From assembly GCA_020310875.1 (NCBI GenBank), contig CM035435.1, positions 73,442,492 through 73,506,491 of the forward strand: a stretch of 64,000 nt of DNA, written 5' to 3'. Source of the stretch: Ceratopteris richardii (taxonomy: Eukaryota; Streptophyta; Polypodiopsida; Polypodiales; Pteridaceae). Both the position numbers and the translations under genes were made by a program. Below are positions 1-11,772 of the stretch, one piece after another; within the stretch, counting starts at the first letter, position 1; the number at the start of each line of letters is the position of its first letter. The notes under the pieces were generated by a model. That model made no database searches. It worked only from the letters and a program-made list of their open reading frames with translations, and had not been told where the DNA came from.

Positions 1-690
1 CTTTTAGCAGCATAAATCCCTGCTACTGCTTGTAACCTAGTTTCATGTAACTTCTCTATTTGGTCCAATTGAGCTGAGAGTTCATGTCCCGTCCACTCAT
101 AAGTTGTTGCTACTCTGAGAGTGGGTATTAAGAAATCAATTGGCAAAATAGCATTTTGTCCATACACTAAGTTAAAAGGAGTAGTTCCTATGGCGGTCTT
201 GTAGGCTACTCTGAATGCCCATAAAGCATGATGTAATTGTTTATCCCAATCCGATCTACCATTGTTCACAATTTTGGTGAGGACTGTGCACAAGATTTTA
301 TTTGAACTTTCGGCTTGTCCATTGGCTTGTGGGTGATAAGGGGCTGATTTCTTATGAATTACCAAGAATTCATTCAGTAAGGCTTCTATAACTTCATTCA
401 CAAAGTGTGTGCCTCTATCACTCACAATTTCTATCGGCAATCCAAATCTAGTGAAAACGTTCTCGAAGAGAAACTTGGCAGTAGTTCTTGCATCATTTCT
501 CTTGGTCGCTTTGGCTTCAACCCATTTGGTCAGATAGTTTGTGGCTACGATTATGTATTTGGCATGGGATCCTTTAGCTGGTGGGCTAATAGGTCCTATG
601 AATTCTATTCCCCATTTTGTGAAAGCTCTTGCACTCATCATGGGTTTCAGTGGCATCTCGTCTCTTCTAATTGGCACGTATACCTCCATA
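1..690 (-). mobile_element. gypsy-1 integrase part
   Basis: The minus-strand translation shows the retroviral integrase core: a KWGIEFIGPI stretch with the first catalytic Asp, a SDRGTHFVN block with the second, then HPQANGQAESSNK with the catalytic Glu, followed by an ALWAFRVAYKTAIGTTPF-like segment typical of plant gypsy integrases. The C-terminal domain and the 3' LTR lie beyond the window. Plus-strand frames over this stretch are shadows. Part of a fossil element. Confidence 0.85.
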
Positions 691-1270
691 CTCTTTGTCA
701 GGAACTCCTTGAATACATGGCACATCAATCTTTGGAAAGTGCCTGGAGCATTGGTTAGGCCGAAAGGCATAACCCTAAAGGCGTACACTCCCCATTCAGT
801 TGCAAAGGCTGTTTTATGCTGGTCCTCAGGAGCAATAGCTACCTAATTATAGCCTGAAAAGCCGTCCAAAAAACTATAAACTTCCTTCCCTGCCACTCTT
901 TCCAAAAGATGATCCGTGATGGGTAATGGGTAACTATCTCTAATGGTGGCAGCATTTACTTTTTTCAGATTTATGCATACTCTTAACTTACCATTCTTTT
1001 TAAGTATGACCACCAAAGGTGATACCCATTTCGTGTGTTCGATCTCGTAAATGAACCCAACATCTAACAGTTTATCTATCTCTTCTTTAATCTTTGCTGA
1101 GTAAACATCGTTATATGTGTATGGTCTTTGTTTGGAAGGTTTAGCTTCAAATGTCATAGGGATTCTATGTGCACATATAGATGGATCTACTCCTTTCAAA
1201 TCCTTATATGTCCAGGCAAAGACATCCCTGTATTCCCTTATGAGGCGTATTAACTCTTGTTCTTCCTCCA
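690..1270 (-). mobile_element. gypsy-1 reverse transcriptase part
   Basis: The minus strand encodes the finger and palm start of a Ty3/gypsy reverse transcriptase: FAWTYKDLKGVDP, HRIPM, WVSPLVVILKKNGKLRVCINLKKVN, YPLPITDHLLERVAG, SFLDGFSGYN and MPFGLTNAPGTFQRLM. These are family hallmarks. RNase H is not recognisable between this part and the integrase part, so pol is incomplete. Treated as a fossil. Confidence 0.85.
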
Positions 1271-2049
1271 TAGAAACATATTGTCCTATAAAAGTACATC
1301 GTTCTTCTCCTTCCTCTAAGGTTACCACTATTTTCTTGGTCTTTTCTTTGTTGTCATATGCTATTCCTGGCTGTGCTTCTCGTTTTGGCATTATAATAGC
1401 AATTCTCCTCTCTTCTACCTCATATTTTTTGAAGTGGGCAAGCACTTCGAATTGATCTTGTGGCATGTTTTCTTTGTCATTTTTTGCTTTATCTAACCCA
1501 AGCTCCTCTTCCTGTGTTGGTTCTTGATTTATTTCATTAGCTATGACACTTCCTTCTTGATTTCCACTTTCTATTTTCAGTTGCTCTTGCTCCATTTCAA
1601 TGCTCTCATAGTCCTCCTTCCATTCCTTTTCTATCACTTCCCCTTCTTCAGCCTCTTGGAGAACTACCACGTATAGACTAACGTCATATCCTTCCTCATC
1701 AATGCATTCATTCATGGTTATCACTTCTTCGTTTACACAAACATCAATAGTGGCTAAAATCTCCATCCAACCATGAGGTTCTAATTCTTCATCTAGGAAT
1801 ATTTGAGGCATATAGGCTGGATCTTGTACTGATCTAGCGATTCCCTGCTTGTGCTGCCATCCTTTCCTCCTATCCTCTTCCTTTCTCGCAGTTTGGCATA
1901 TCCATAGATGAGTGTCTTCGTTCATCCACGATTCATCACTTGAACCTATACTATGAATCGACTGATTATCTTCCTCCTTATGAATCTGATTCCATTGTAA
2001 GGGGCGAACATCTTGATATGTATATGTGTGGAGATTTATTCTTGTGGTG

Positions 2050-4009
2050 GTTCCTTCATGCTGTAGGTATACTGCGTCTTTTCCCCAATCTTGCACAACC
2101 TTTAGCTGCCTCATGAATGGTCTTCCAAGTATCATTTCATAATTGCTAGGCCTTTCAAATTGACATATCGCTAAGGTGTGCTCGAACTCAACTTCGCAAG
2201 TGGTAAAACCTACCCGTTCCAATAATCCCAAGGGTCGTTCAGTGTGTCCGTCTACCATTTGTATCTTCATGCATGTTGGTCTTAGAGCTGGTTTTCCCCA
2301 TTTTTCTCGGATTTCTCTAGTAGCAATTCCTACTCCCGCTCTAGAATCTAAGATGGCTTTAGTGGTGTAACCTCTATAGGTAATTGGAAGGCAAGTGTTT
2401 CCTTCATCTCCTCACTAAAATCTCCAACCTTATCGATTGGGATTTTTATTGTGTTTACTTCATCAGACATCTCCGTTTCTTCCACCTTGATCTTCAATTG
2501 GCTGGTCAGTTTCTCCTTCAAATGTGGTTTGATCCTTAACAGTTCTTCCAACGTCAAAGTACAAGGGATTTTTACCTTTTTAAGATGTTGTATGATATCC
2601 AATGTTTTGACTGATGGGTTCAGTTCTTTTTTCCTTATCGAGGGAATGCAATATAATTCTGAATTATGTTCGTACTCTCCTGTGTAATTTGGCAAGAACC
2701 TTATATTGTCATTATCCCTATCAGTTTGATTTGTAATAACCTCTCTGAATTTCATTCAGGTATCGAATCGTCTATTTCACCCTGCTTCCAACTCCTCAAA
2801 GGGTGGTTCTATTCCTTCCACTTTCTTCCATCGGTCTTCTTGGACTCTTGCCCACAAATCTTTAGGCCATTCCCCTTCTACTTCAGGAACAATGGATCCT
2901 TCCCTTTTATCATCGCAACAATTTCCATTATGTGTCTCATCTGCTTCGGGTTTCTCGGGGTCCTTAGGGATGACACACTCTTGGAATTCTCTTTCGGGAA
3001 TTCTCGAGTTGGGTAATTGAACAACAGGTTTTTCTAAGGTCTGTTGAGCTCCTTCAATTAATTTCTTACATATCTCCAACCTTTCTTTCTCTAGGTCACC
3101 TCTATGATATTCTCTTTCATGTTGTTCAATGGTAGGTCCTGCTCTTATTCCTGCTTTGTACGCCTGAATCCACATGGCTAATTCTTCAGGCACGGGGTCT
3201 GCTAAAACTGACCCTACCTCTTTTTTCGACTTTCCTTTCCAAATTTCTTCTTCCTCTTCTTGTTTCTCTTTTGGATTTTGTTCACTCTTTTCATTTTCCT
3301 TCTTTTGTTGTAGTTTCTTTTCCTTCATCCTATCTCTACGGTTCTTCCATCTCTGTGTTCGTTTACTTGTAGCACTTTTCTCAGGCTCCTCTGAGTCTTC
3401 AAGTATTTGAGGTGTAGGTATGTTTATTTTTCTGTCACCTTGATTATTTTCTTCAATTTTGTCTGGTGTCTCTCTAGTTTTGGCTCTAGTTATTGCTTTC
3501 AACGGTACAATGTACTCCTTATCACTCCCTCATGACTCTATCACTTCTATCACATTAATCTGTACGTTCGAGTTAACTTTGTTGGGGTTCTTGGGGCAAT
3601 CTCTGAAAAGGTGTTCTTTACCACAATCATTATAGTATCCTTCCCAAACTCGCTATGGTGGTGGTGGGTTTGGTAGTGTACATTCTCTGATATAATGATC
3701 ACCTCCGCATCTATAACATGGTCCTCTAGGGGCAGGCGGTCTGTTCATGGGTCGGGGGGGTATGGCTGCCCTGGGGGTTGTGTACATCAATGACACATAG
3801 TCCTGCTCATATCCGTAGGAACTATCCGGCGTTTCCATGCCATAGGCATATGATTCGTACATTTGTCCATATTCTATCATAGAGCTCTCATAAGTGGAAT
3901 ACTCTCCTTGACTATGGTCATAAGATGGTTCGTATGATTCGTTATTAGCTAAGGGTGTGGTTGGTACTATTGCTCTCTCTGGGTTTTCTTCCTGTCGAGC
4001 TACTTTCAC
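2050..4009 (-). mobile_element. gypsy-1 protease end and charged linker region
   Basis: From high to low coordinates the minus strand carries a segment with a zinc-knuckle-like CYRCGGDHYIREC (CX2CX3HX4C, near 3680-3720), a long Lys/Glu-rich segment (2777-3502) and a protease C-terminal block with FERPSNYEMILGRPFM (near 2150), the ILGRPF motif of retropepsin-like proteases. The Glu/Lys-rich part resembles the variable linkers between gag and protease in plant gypsy elements. No function is assigned to the linker. Several breaks are present. Confidence 0.6.
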
Positions 4010-4150
4010 TTAGACAACATTCTGAGGATGGGGTGGTTATTGTCCTAACACCGGTTGTGGTTGCGTGTACCCTTGATAAGCATATGGTCGTGGTATAGGT
4101 GCCTGCTGCTGATATGTGGGATATCTAAAGGCTTCACCTCCCTGATCTCT

Positions 4151-5848
4151 CTAAGGGTATCCGTAAGGTCTCATGATAGGTTGTACAGGTCTTGATTGCC
4201 TATTGTAAGGACAACTTTCCGTGCCATGGTTTGTATACTTTTGTTCTATGCTACAATATTGTAGAGGGCCCAGAACGGGTGGTCTATTGTAAGCATAAGC
4301 AGGTGGTGGGATTACTCCCCTAGTGCACAAATGAGAGGGATGATCACCTCCACAATGCATACATCTTCTAAGCATGGGAACTCTCATTGGGTTGTTGGGG
4401 TAGTTCCTCTGTCCTTGAACATTCAACTTCTTTGCTACTAAGTCGGCTATTTCCTCTACATTGTTCTTAGGGTTTGATGTGTTGCTGGTTGAATCTTCAC
4501 TTTTGATAATACCTTGAGGTATTTTCAGATCCTCGGCTAGATTGTCTTCTAGGTCGATACATTCCTTCATACACTCTTGCAAAGTTTGAACTCTTTTCAC
4601 ATATACCAGAGATCTCAATGATCCATTCACTAATCCTTCCAAAAATAATGACACCATTTTGTTTTGAGTAGGTCTCTCTTCCACTGGGCACCTATCCACA
4701 TATTGTTTGAATCTTCTTGCTGCCAATCTCACTGATTCCGTAGGAGCCTGCTTAAAGGTATGAATCAATGATGAGGAGTTGTTTTTAATTCCAGACTTAG
4801 TGAATTCTTCAATCATTTCTTGATAGAATTGTTCCATGTTTTGAAAATTATTAGGATCTAATGGCTGGAACCAAGCTAGAGCTGTGTCCGTCAAAGTTAA
4901 ACCAAAGGATTCATATTGAATCAAAAAGTCTTCCACTTGTTCAGCTCTGATTACTTGCTTAAATTCAGCTATATGATTGTAAGGTTCACTAGAACCATCA
5001 TAATGGTTTCTCATACATTTGGCAACTTGGATTGGCCTTAATCTCCTTCCTACTTCAGGGGGTCTAGGCATCACAAGGAAAACTGGTCTTCCTATCGGTA
5101 TTCTAGGTCCTCTTACCACAGGTGGTCTGACTGGGGTAGGAATTCCATTCCCTGGGTCAATAGGTGGTTGAGGCGGATAGTGGGGGTTATTTGCAGGCAT
5201 AGCAAATTGTACGTGTGGTCTGACCAGAATATGTGTTTGTTGTGTTTGTCCTGACTGTTGGAATGAATTATTCTGAGAGGTTCCATGTGGGTTTTGTGAA
5301 GTAGTGGCTTGATCCCTCGGGGGAAACACTGGAATGTTCTGATATTTCAACTCGGCTCTTTCTGACTCTGTTAGGGGCCAATACCTTCTCTGGTTTTTAT
5401 CCAAATACGTAATGATGGTGGGGAAGTCAGGATCTTGTAACTCATAGACAATAACTGGATTAGGGGCTGCTTCCCATAATGAAGAGTGGGCTCTAAGGAG
5501 ATTCTCCATTCCATTGATCAAATACACATCCATTAAGGAGTCATCTTGGGGAACCAGGTCTCCTCTCCAAACCCTAACAACAGTAGATCTCCCTCTAGGG
5601 GTGGTCACTTGCTCTTCATTCCCGTCTTCATTAAGGTTTGGGGCATTGTCTTCTTCCCCAAGTTCATTGATGTTTTCAGGATGTTCTGTAATAACATACT
5701 GGATATCCCTTTTATCCATATAAACTCCTCCTGCATACTTAACTACTGGCCTAGGCACTATGTAAGCATCTGAAGCTTTCTTCAGTTTGGCCACTGATCG
5801 GTTTAGTCCATCTAGGTATATGGGTATCTCATGGTGATTGGTGGTCAC
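4151..5848 (-). CDS. gypsy-1 gag-like protein (565 aa open frame)
   Basis: The largest gag part of gypsy-1. The middle of the protein (about residues 270-440) carries the retrotransposon-gag capsid signature, with YDGSSEPYNHIAEF, TDTALAWFQPL and FYQEMIEEF, followed by an MVSLFLEGL block. Near residue 490 there is a zinc knuckle CMHCGGDHPSHLC of the CX2CX3HX4C type, one residue tighter than the canonical retroviral CX2CX4HX4C. The N-terminal third is rich in Pro and Gln and low in complexity. Gag would form the particle and bind RNA in the cytoplasm. The frame is open, but the element around it is broken. Start taken at the first Met of the open frame. Confidence 0.75.
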   Translation of the reverse strand: MTTNHHEIPIYLDGLNRSVAKLKKASDAYIVPRPVVKYAGGVYMDKRDIQYVITEHPENINELGEEDNAPNLNEDGNEEQVTTPRGRSTVVRVWRGDLVPQDDSLMDVYLINGMENLLRAHSSLWEAAPNPVIVYELQDPDFPTIITYLDKNQRRYWPLTESERAELKYQNIPVFPPRDQATTSQNPHGTSQNNSFQQSGQTQQTHILVRPHVQFAMPANNPHYPPQPPIDPGNGIPTPVRPPVVRGPRIPIGRPVFLVMPRPPEVGRRLRPIQVAKCMRNHYDGSSEPYNHIAEFKQVIRAEQVEDFLIQYESFGLTLTDTALAWFQPLDPNNFQNMEQFYQEMIEEFTKSGIKNNSSSLIHTFKQAPTESVRLAARRFKQYVDRCPVEERPTQNKMVSLFLEGLVNGSLRSLVYVKRVQTLQECMKECIDLEDNLAEDLKIPQGIIKSEDSTSNTSNPKNNVEEIADLVAKKLNVQGQRNYPNNPMRVPMLRRCMHCGGDHPSHLCTRGVIPPPAYAYNRPPVLGPLQYCSIEQKYTNHGTESCPYNRQSRPVQPIMRPYGYP

Positions 5849-7460
5849 ATATTCTAAAGATGTCCGATATTCTCCCTCAATAATTCACATCACGCCAATC
5901 ATTGGTACAGTGTTTTGCATATCCTCTGAAGCCATAGGAATTTCTTCCTTTGACTCACTAGAGGTTTCAAAATAATGTGAGTGGCTACTTGGTTCGGCTA
6001 CACTTCCCACTAGAGGGATCACACTTCTTCGGCTTCCTAGGGTTCTCCCAGATCTCAGGTTCATTCACTTTGAAGTTTTGTTTAACCTTAGCCAACCTCC
6101 AGTTTCTAGAGTTCTTCACTAAGGGTCAGACTTCTAGAAAAATTTGGTTAGGAAAGGGCTGACTGTGAAACCTCAAGTCACGATACTTGACCCCAAAAAG
6201 TTCACGATACTGGATATCCGACACACAAAAAGGGTACCACGATACTCGACCTTTGAACCAGACGATACACGATATCTCACAGAAAATGATACTTGGATGA
6301 AGACGATACTCGATACTTGAGGAAACACGATACACGATACTTGACAGGTATCGCGATTAGAGTTCTTGTGATACACGATACACGATATTCACCGAGAAAA
6401 TGACGATACTCGATACATGACAAGTATCGCGAAGCAGTTCAAGACGATACTCGATACTCATCAGCTATCGGGAAAATAGTCTCCGCGATATACGATATCC
6501 AGCAAGTATCGCGATCCGAAACTCACGATACACGATAATCGACGAGTATCGCAACCTGAATTTCACGATACACGATATGCGATATCCAACAAGTATCATG
6601 AGAAATTCTCAACGATACTCAATACTTGACAAATATCGCGAAGAGTTACCCTCATGATACACGATATTGCCCAGTTATCGCGATCGGAGATTCACGATAC
6701 ACGATATATGACAAGTATCGTGAGCATTTCTCAACGATATACGATATTCGACTAGTTCAAGTATTGCGATACTCGACCACAGGACTTCACGATACCTAGG
6801 TATCGTGATACCTCAACAGCGGGAGAACACGATACTTGGCCTTTTTCCAATTTTTTACAAGTGTTTTTTGGATTTTGAGTATCTAAACATGTTATTAGAG
6901 TGCATCTACCCTCTCCTCTCAACTTGGATCACCAAAATACACTCTCTTTTTCCTGTGTAACCCTTCACGATACTTCCCACAGGTTCTTCTACTGAAACTT
7001 TTATTTTAGTTTGGAATGATGATTGAATGATGAATGTGCTTACCTTGGAAACTTTCAACTCTCCAACCACTCCTACTCACCTGTGTAGCTTAGTCACCCC
7101 GATCTCCAAGCACGATACTCAACTGCAGACTTTCGCGATACTTGTTCGAGAGACAAGTAATTCGAACAATGAACAGTTTTTGGGTTTTATACTTTTTGAA
7201 AAAAAATATTCTCCTAACTACCAAGACCAACAAGACAAAAGTTAAAAACTACTCTAATTTCCTAGCTACTCCCTTCTTCCTCCTACTCTACTCACTCCAC
7301 TCACTTCCCTAAACTAACAACTTACTACACACACTCCAAGAGTGAGAAGTAATAAGTGCGGGTGAATGTGACTCATCAAAGAAGAGAAAATCACCATTCC
7401 TCTACTCACTTCAATGCAAAAAGCTACTTACCATCGCACGAATGCCTCGGTTTGATTCGA
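5849..7460 (-). mobile_element. gypsy-1 leader (5' untranslated region)
   Basis: About 1.6 kb lie between the gag frame and the primer-binding site, reading on the minus strand. No coding feature is recognised. The stretch holds the GATAC/GTATC hairpin array (separate entry) and outlying copies of the same motif near 6967, 7108 and 7134, so the array once extended further. Long leaders are usual in non-chromodomain plant gypsy elements. Confidence 0.6.
6172..6850. repeat. Array of GATAC/GTATC hairpin repeats
   Basis: About a dozen degenerate units of roughly 50-65 bp. Each contains one or two CGATAC or CACGATA steps followed by a short inverted copy, for example GATACTTGACAAGTATC, which is a perfect hairpin with a one-base loop. 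Units are separated by short variable spacers, and the inverted half often ends in TATCGCGA. The units are too diverged and too unevenly spaced for a CRISPR array. The array lies in the leader of gypsy-1. Confidence 0.85.
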
Positions 7461-7481
7461 CACTCCCCGACAACGGGGCCA
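7461..7481 (-). other. gypsy-1 primer-binding site
   Basis: On the minus strand the sequence reads TGGCCCCGTTGTCGGGGAGT. It closely resembles TGGCGCCGTTGCCGGGGA, which is complementary to the 3' end of plant tRNA-Asp. It lies five bases inside the presumed LTR edge, as usual for plant gypsy elements. Confidence 0.7.
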
Positions 7482-7486
7482 AAAAA

Positions 7487-8395
7487 TGTGTGTACCTAAG
7501 AACCAACTTAGGGACTTGTGGAGAAAGAGACTATACCTCAATCCCCTTCAAGTGCATATAGTGGAGATTCACGCTTTAATTATCAATCCGATGAGTATCA
7601 AAACCTAGCCGAGTGTATGAAGACATGCATTCAAATGACGATCAATGCAAATGAGTTACTCAAAGAGTGCAAACAAGGCAAAGACTATTCCAAACAAGTT
7701 TCAACTGTCAGTTATGGTGTCACAATACTTGAAGTAGCTGCCAACAGTAAATTGAGCTTTTCTCTCAGCTCCGAACTCCGAATATAGCAAATAGCATATG
7801 CGTTTCGAAGCTCTCAACAAGACGCATCCAATGGTGGTATTCTCACTCAATTCTGACGCTTTTACTTCAAGTTAGGAGCAAAATACTGAGTCACGAGAAT
7901 GACCTTCCCACACTTTAGCACTTCCTACACTTCACACACACCTTAACCAACACTTTCATGGATAGACAACACTTCCTTATACTCTTTTAAAGCAACACAC
8001 ATGCATACAAGCTCCCAAATAAGATGATGCAGATAGGAGAAGACACTAATTCAAATTTTTGTGCTCTTGATTCTCACAATGGCAAAAAGTCTTTACAAAG
8101 AGTCACAAATTGACTTATATACAAGTGCCCTAAAAATGGTCCTTTCACACCAAAGACCGGCACTTTATTCACTAAAAGACTAATTTTGTACTAATTTACA
8201 TGGGTAAGCTACTAATCTTCTGTGGGGATGCATCTAGAGGACTCCTCTAGTGCATTTACAACAGGAATTATGTTACAAGAATGGTTATAATACAAAAGTT
8301 GGGTGTCCAAATCAAAAAAATTTTGGGGCCCTTCTTTTTCTCTACCTTGTGCTCTCTGCTCTGCAACAGTCATTCTTCTGCTGCCACCATGTTCA
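7487..8395 (-). repeat. gypsy-1 5' LTR
   Basis: The edge at 7487 (TGTGTG on the plus strand, thus CACACA at the LTR 3' end on the minus strand) is set by the neighbouring primer-binding site. The far edge is placed near 8395 only because the plus-strand copia RNase H frame resumes at about 8397. The second LTR lies outside the window, so the outer edge is uncertain. The small plus-strand frame at 7518-7787 is not considered a gene. Confidence 0.5.
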
Positions 8396-8396
8396 C

Positions 8397-8926
8397 TTAT
8401 AGTCGGAGTGCATTGGCGATTTCCAGGAACCCTGTGTTCCATGCTCACACTAAGCATATTGAAGTGCACTATCATTATGTCAGTGAGAGTTTCTCTACTA
8501 GAGAGATCGGTTTGGCATATGTGCCCACACAGGAGAACATTACACACCTTTTCACAAAGGCTCTACCTAGGGAGAAGTTTGAAGCTTTTTGCAAAGCTTT
8601 GGGCTTACTTCCTTTTGTGGATTGATTCCACGTAGCTTGGCACTTCCTTATACATGAGTGTTAGCTCCTTATGAACCGCATCACTCCCATGGGCAATTTG
8701 TTGATATATTTAGGTAGTGATGTGTATGAACACATTAGGACTATCGAGGCACTTTTTTCCCTCTTTAGGAGGTTTTTCCCCTGCTTGTATATACACCTAT
8801 TACCCTAATGGGATACTTATCTTTGTACGTTCTAGTGGTAATACATTCAATATTCTGTGTTGTGCTCCAAGATTCTTCTTCTTCCTTGTGATTTTTGTGT
8901 GCTTCCGCAGACATCATACATCAACA
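8397..8926 (+). mobile_element. Copia family B, 3' end: RNase H tail plus LTR
   Basis: The plus strand encodes the end of a copia RNase H (SALAISRNPVFHAHTKHIEVHYHYV, then a TKALPREKFEAFCKALGL-like ending), stops near 8625 and leads into an LTR at 8699-8926 that begins TGTTGATATATTTAGG and ends CAACA. Three other LTRs of this family lie at 18613, 28259 and 41768. The upstream body of this copy is separated from it by gypsy-1. At 8927 the sequence switches to a minus-strand copia, so this copy probably inserted there. Confidence 0.8.
8699..8926 (+). repeat. Copia family B LTR (228 bp)
   Basis: Begins TGTTGATA and ends TCAACA. Contains the shared blocks GGTAGTGATGTGT, CCCTCTTTAGGAGG, TTCTAGTGGTAATACATTC and TGTTGTGCTCCAAG found in the family's other LTRs in this window. 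3' LTR by position, because it follows an RNase H tail. Confidence 0.8.
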
Positions 8927-11326
8927 ATCTATACAAAGTAACATCTTCAATGTTTTCTCCATCATGTACGCTCAACTTTGTATTTACTTCCAATGGACTT
9001 GTGATGGGCTTGAAATTACACAATTCTATACTTTTCTAGTACATCAAGAATGTACTTCATTTGCATGAGGTATATGCCTCCTCCTTGTAGATCACTTCTA
9101 TGCCTAATAAGTAACCCAATTCTCCAAGATCTAAGATCTTGAATTCTTCTCCAAGATTCTTCTTGATCTCTCTAATGTTTCCTTCATCATTCCTTGTAAA
9201 AATAAGACCATGAACATAAATGCAAATGTAGACAGCAAGATCACCTTCCCTCTTCATTAAACAGTGAGTAGTTGATGTCACTTTGTTTGTAGCCACATTT
9301 GGCTAAGTATTCGTAGCCTTTGGTTCTAATCTTATAGGGCTTCCTTGATGTCATGAAGATCCTTTTTTATCTTGCACACATGATGAGGATATCGCGAATC
9401 TTCAGAGCCTTTTGACTTCTCCATGAAAATAGTCTCCTCTAGGTCACCATTTAAGAAAGTACTCTTCACATCTAGTTGGTGGATCTTCCAACTCTTTAAG
9501 TTGGTTGCAATTGCAATGAGAGTTCTTACCATATTTATCTTTGTTGTAGGGTTGAAAGTCTCCACAAATTCAATGCCATAGGTTTGTGCAAAACTCTTGG
9601 CAATCAACCTCATTTTATACCTAGATATGCTACAATCTGAATTCATCTTTACCTTGTATACCCATGAGTTGCCTATCACCTTCATGTCATTGGTCTTAGG
9701 CATGAATGATCAAGTTTGGTCCTTCTTGAGTGTTTTCACTCTACCTTGCATGGCTTGGTTCCATTCTTGATGCTTGCTTGCATCATTAGAACAATTAGTC
9801 TCTTCACATGCAAGAACTTGACTTATGTATGTATAATATTTGGCAATGAAAAATTCATAAGCTAATCCATGATCTAGATAGATTCTTCTCTCTTAAAGGG
9901 TTGGAATGAACCTTTTTCCTCTTGCTTTTGATGTATTTACACTTGGAGTTTCTATCTTTTCAAACTCTCCATCAGTGCTATTATTGATCTCTACCACCGG
10001 ATTGCCCTAACCATCTCCTCCTCCTTGCCATTGCTCCTTGTAGAACTTCATTCACTTGGAGTAGGATTGATTATCAATGTGCCACTGCCCTCTGATGTGG
10101 TCCATGAAGTTTAGGACCAAAACTCTCCACACTTTCTTGGTCTTTTGCATGTTTTCTCTTAGCATCGTGTATGCCTTCAACTTTCAATGAATCTTTTACA
10201 CCATACCATGGCAACAACTCATCAAAGATAACATCTCTAGATACCAATAGCTCTTTGCTTTTAGGATCCTAGCATCGAAAATACTTTTGCTCACTTTAAT
10301 ACCAAATAAAGATACATCTTTCAGTCTTTGCTTCAAGTTTATGACTCAATTCATAAGGCACATGCACATAACATATAGAACCAAGAATCTTGAGATGAAA
10401 TAGATCCAGTTTCTTACCATCTTATGATTCACATGGACGTAAAGCATGTACACCTGAATTGGGGCACCTAATCATGATGTAAATGGTAGTACTTATTGCA
10501 TCTACCCAATAGATATTGCGCACATTCATCTCCTTGAGCATCAATCTTGCCACTTCAATTATGTGCCTATTTTTCCTCCTTGCATCTACATTTTGTTCGG
10601 GTGTATAGTTGCATGTATATTGCCTTTTGATGCCATTATGCTTTAAAATTTTAGAAAACTCTTGGAGAAGTATTCTCCCTAGTCAGATCTAAGAATCTCT
10701 TTATACCTACTCATCGCCTTTTCAACTAGTGCTTTGAAAACTTTAAAGTGACCAAACACTTCAATCTTGGACTTCATGCAATACAACCATATATTCTTGT
10801 GTCATCATGAATGGAGATAGAAAAATATCTTTCCTCTCCCAATGAGGGCCCCTTAGTTGCTACCCATGCATTAGTGTGAATAAGGTACAATAGAAATCTG
10901 CTCCTTTGTGTACTCTTCTTGAATGAAAGCCTTGTTTGCTTTCCAAAATGACATGCTTCACAAAAATGTTGCATAATTTGAAGTCTAAATTTGGAAGGAC
11001 ACTTATCCCACCTCTCCTTTGCATGTCCTTCAACTTTTGAAGGTTTATGTAGCAAATTCTCTTATGTAGCAAATTCTCTTTTACCTTGAAGATATATACA
11101 TTGATGCTACTATTTGAAGCATCCTTAAATTGTTCTTGAGTTTAATCTTTCATGCATTCATGGAGGTGGAGTAAAGTCTCTCCAAAGCCTCCCACACCTT
11201 CTTGTCGATTTCTTGCATATGATTGATCATGCTATTGCTAATATGTTGAGATACAATGAATATGCCTCTCCTATCTATTGCAATCCAGTCACTTACTTCC
11301 CTTTCTTTTGCTTGAGTGAATGTCTC
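8927..11326 (-). mobile_element. Copia family D, body (gag end, integrase, reverse transcriptase)
   Basis: Minus-strand copia order from high to low: the gag segment with WIAIDRRG and VWEALERLYSTSM (near 11160-11320), the integrase zinc finger CEACHFGKQ (about 10950), integrase core and C-terminal remnants (about 9710-10770), and reverse transcriptase with VYKVKMNSDCSISRYKMRLIAK and KIHQLDVKSTFLNGDLEE (9332-9703), extending to the RT/RNase H linker near 8990. Many breaks, so an old copy. Element 2 is inserted in its gag region at 11327-17518 and a family B element cuts it at 8927. Confidence 0.8.
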
Positions 11327-11624
11327 TGAAGTATTTCGATGGCGATGCACCACACTGGACTCTCCTTCTCGAGAGCTCCACGACGATATGCTCGAAGTAG
11401 AAAACCGAGCTCCTGACGCCACACACAGTACTCCGCACAGAGGGTGTAGAATACGCAGAAAACGCAGTACACAGGGGAGCACAAAGACAGACTTTTTAGG
11501 TCTTACAAATGCGGTCGAACTTACAGTCTGTGACTAACCAGGCCACTATATGTTTTATTAAAGAACATATACAAAGAAGTGTCCGGTGGCCATTTGGCCT
11601 TTCACATGGACACTAACGGTAACA
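11327..11624 (-). repeat. Element 2 3' LTR (298 bp)
   Basis: Plus-strand edges TGAAGTATTT and GGTAACA. Matches 17221-17518 along its full length. The target duplication GTCTC lies directly left of it. Confidence 0.93.
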
Positions 11625-11772
11625 ATCTCCCACTAAAGGCCAATATGGCCAGAGTAACTATGGGAGAAAAAAGAAAGAATGATAAAGAATACCCGAGTGT
11701 AAGTATACAAACTATACCTCCCACCTGATGGGCATGTTACACAGTATACAAGTGACTGCGTAAGATCAAGAA

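Larger units (their letters stand above)
1..8395 (-). mobile_element. Ty3/gypsy element gypsy-1, 5' part, runs off the left edge
   Basis: Read on the minus strand, the order is LTR (about 8395-7487), primer-binding site, a long leader, gag, a charged linker, protease, reverse transcriptase and integrase. The integrase runs off the window at base 1, so the 3' LTR is not seen. Order PR-RT-IN is that of Ty3/gypsy (Metaviridae). The long leader and the tRNA-Asp-like primer site recall non-chromodomain (Tat/Athila-like) lineages, but that placement is inference. The copy is broken, with several breaks and an incomplete pol. It appears to sit inside a plus-strand copia fragment that resumes near 8397. 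Confidence 0.85.

Noticed and set aside
405-846. Plus-strand open frames over the start of the window
   Set aside because: Shadows of minus-strand gypsy-1 integrase and reverse transcriptase.
6172-6850. Regularly spaced palindromic repeats that recall a CRISPR array
   Set aside because: Units are degenerate, spacers are uneven and not unique inserts, no cas genes exist, and the surroundings are a plant retroelement leader.
7518-7787. 89-aa plus-strand open frame
   Set aside because: It lies within the presumed gypsy-1 LTR, has no recognisable motif, and ends without a supporting gene structure.
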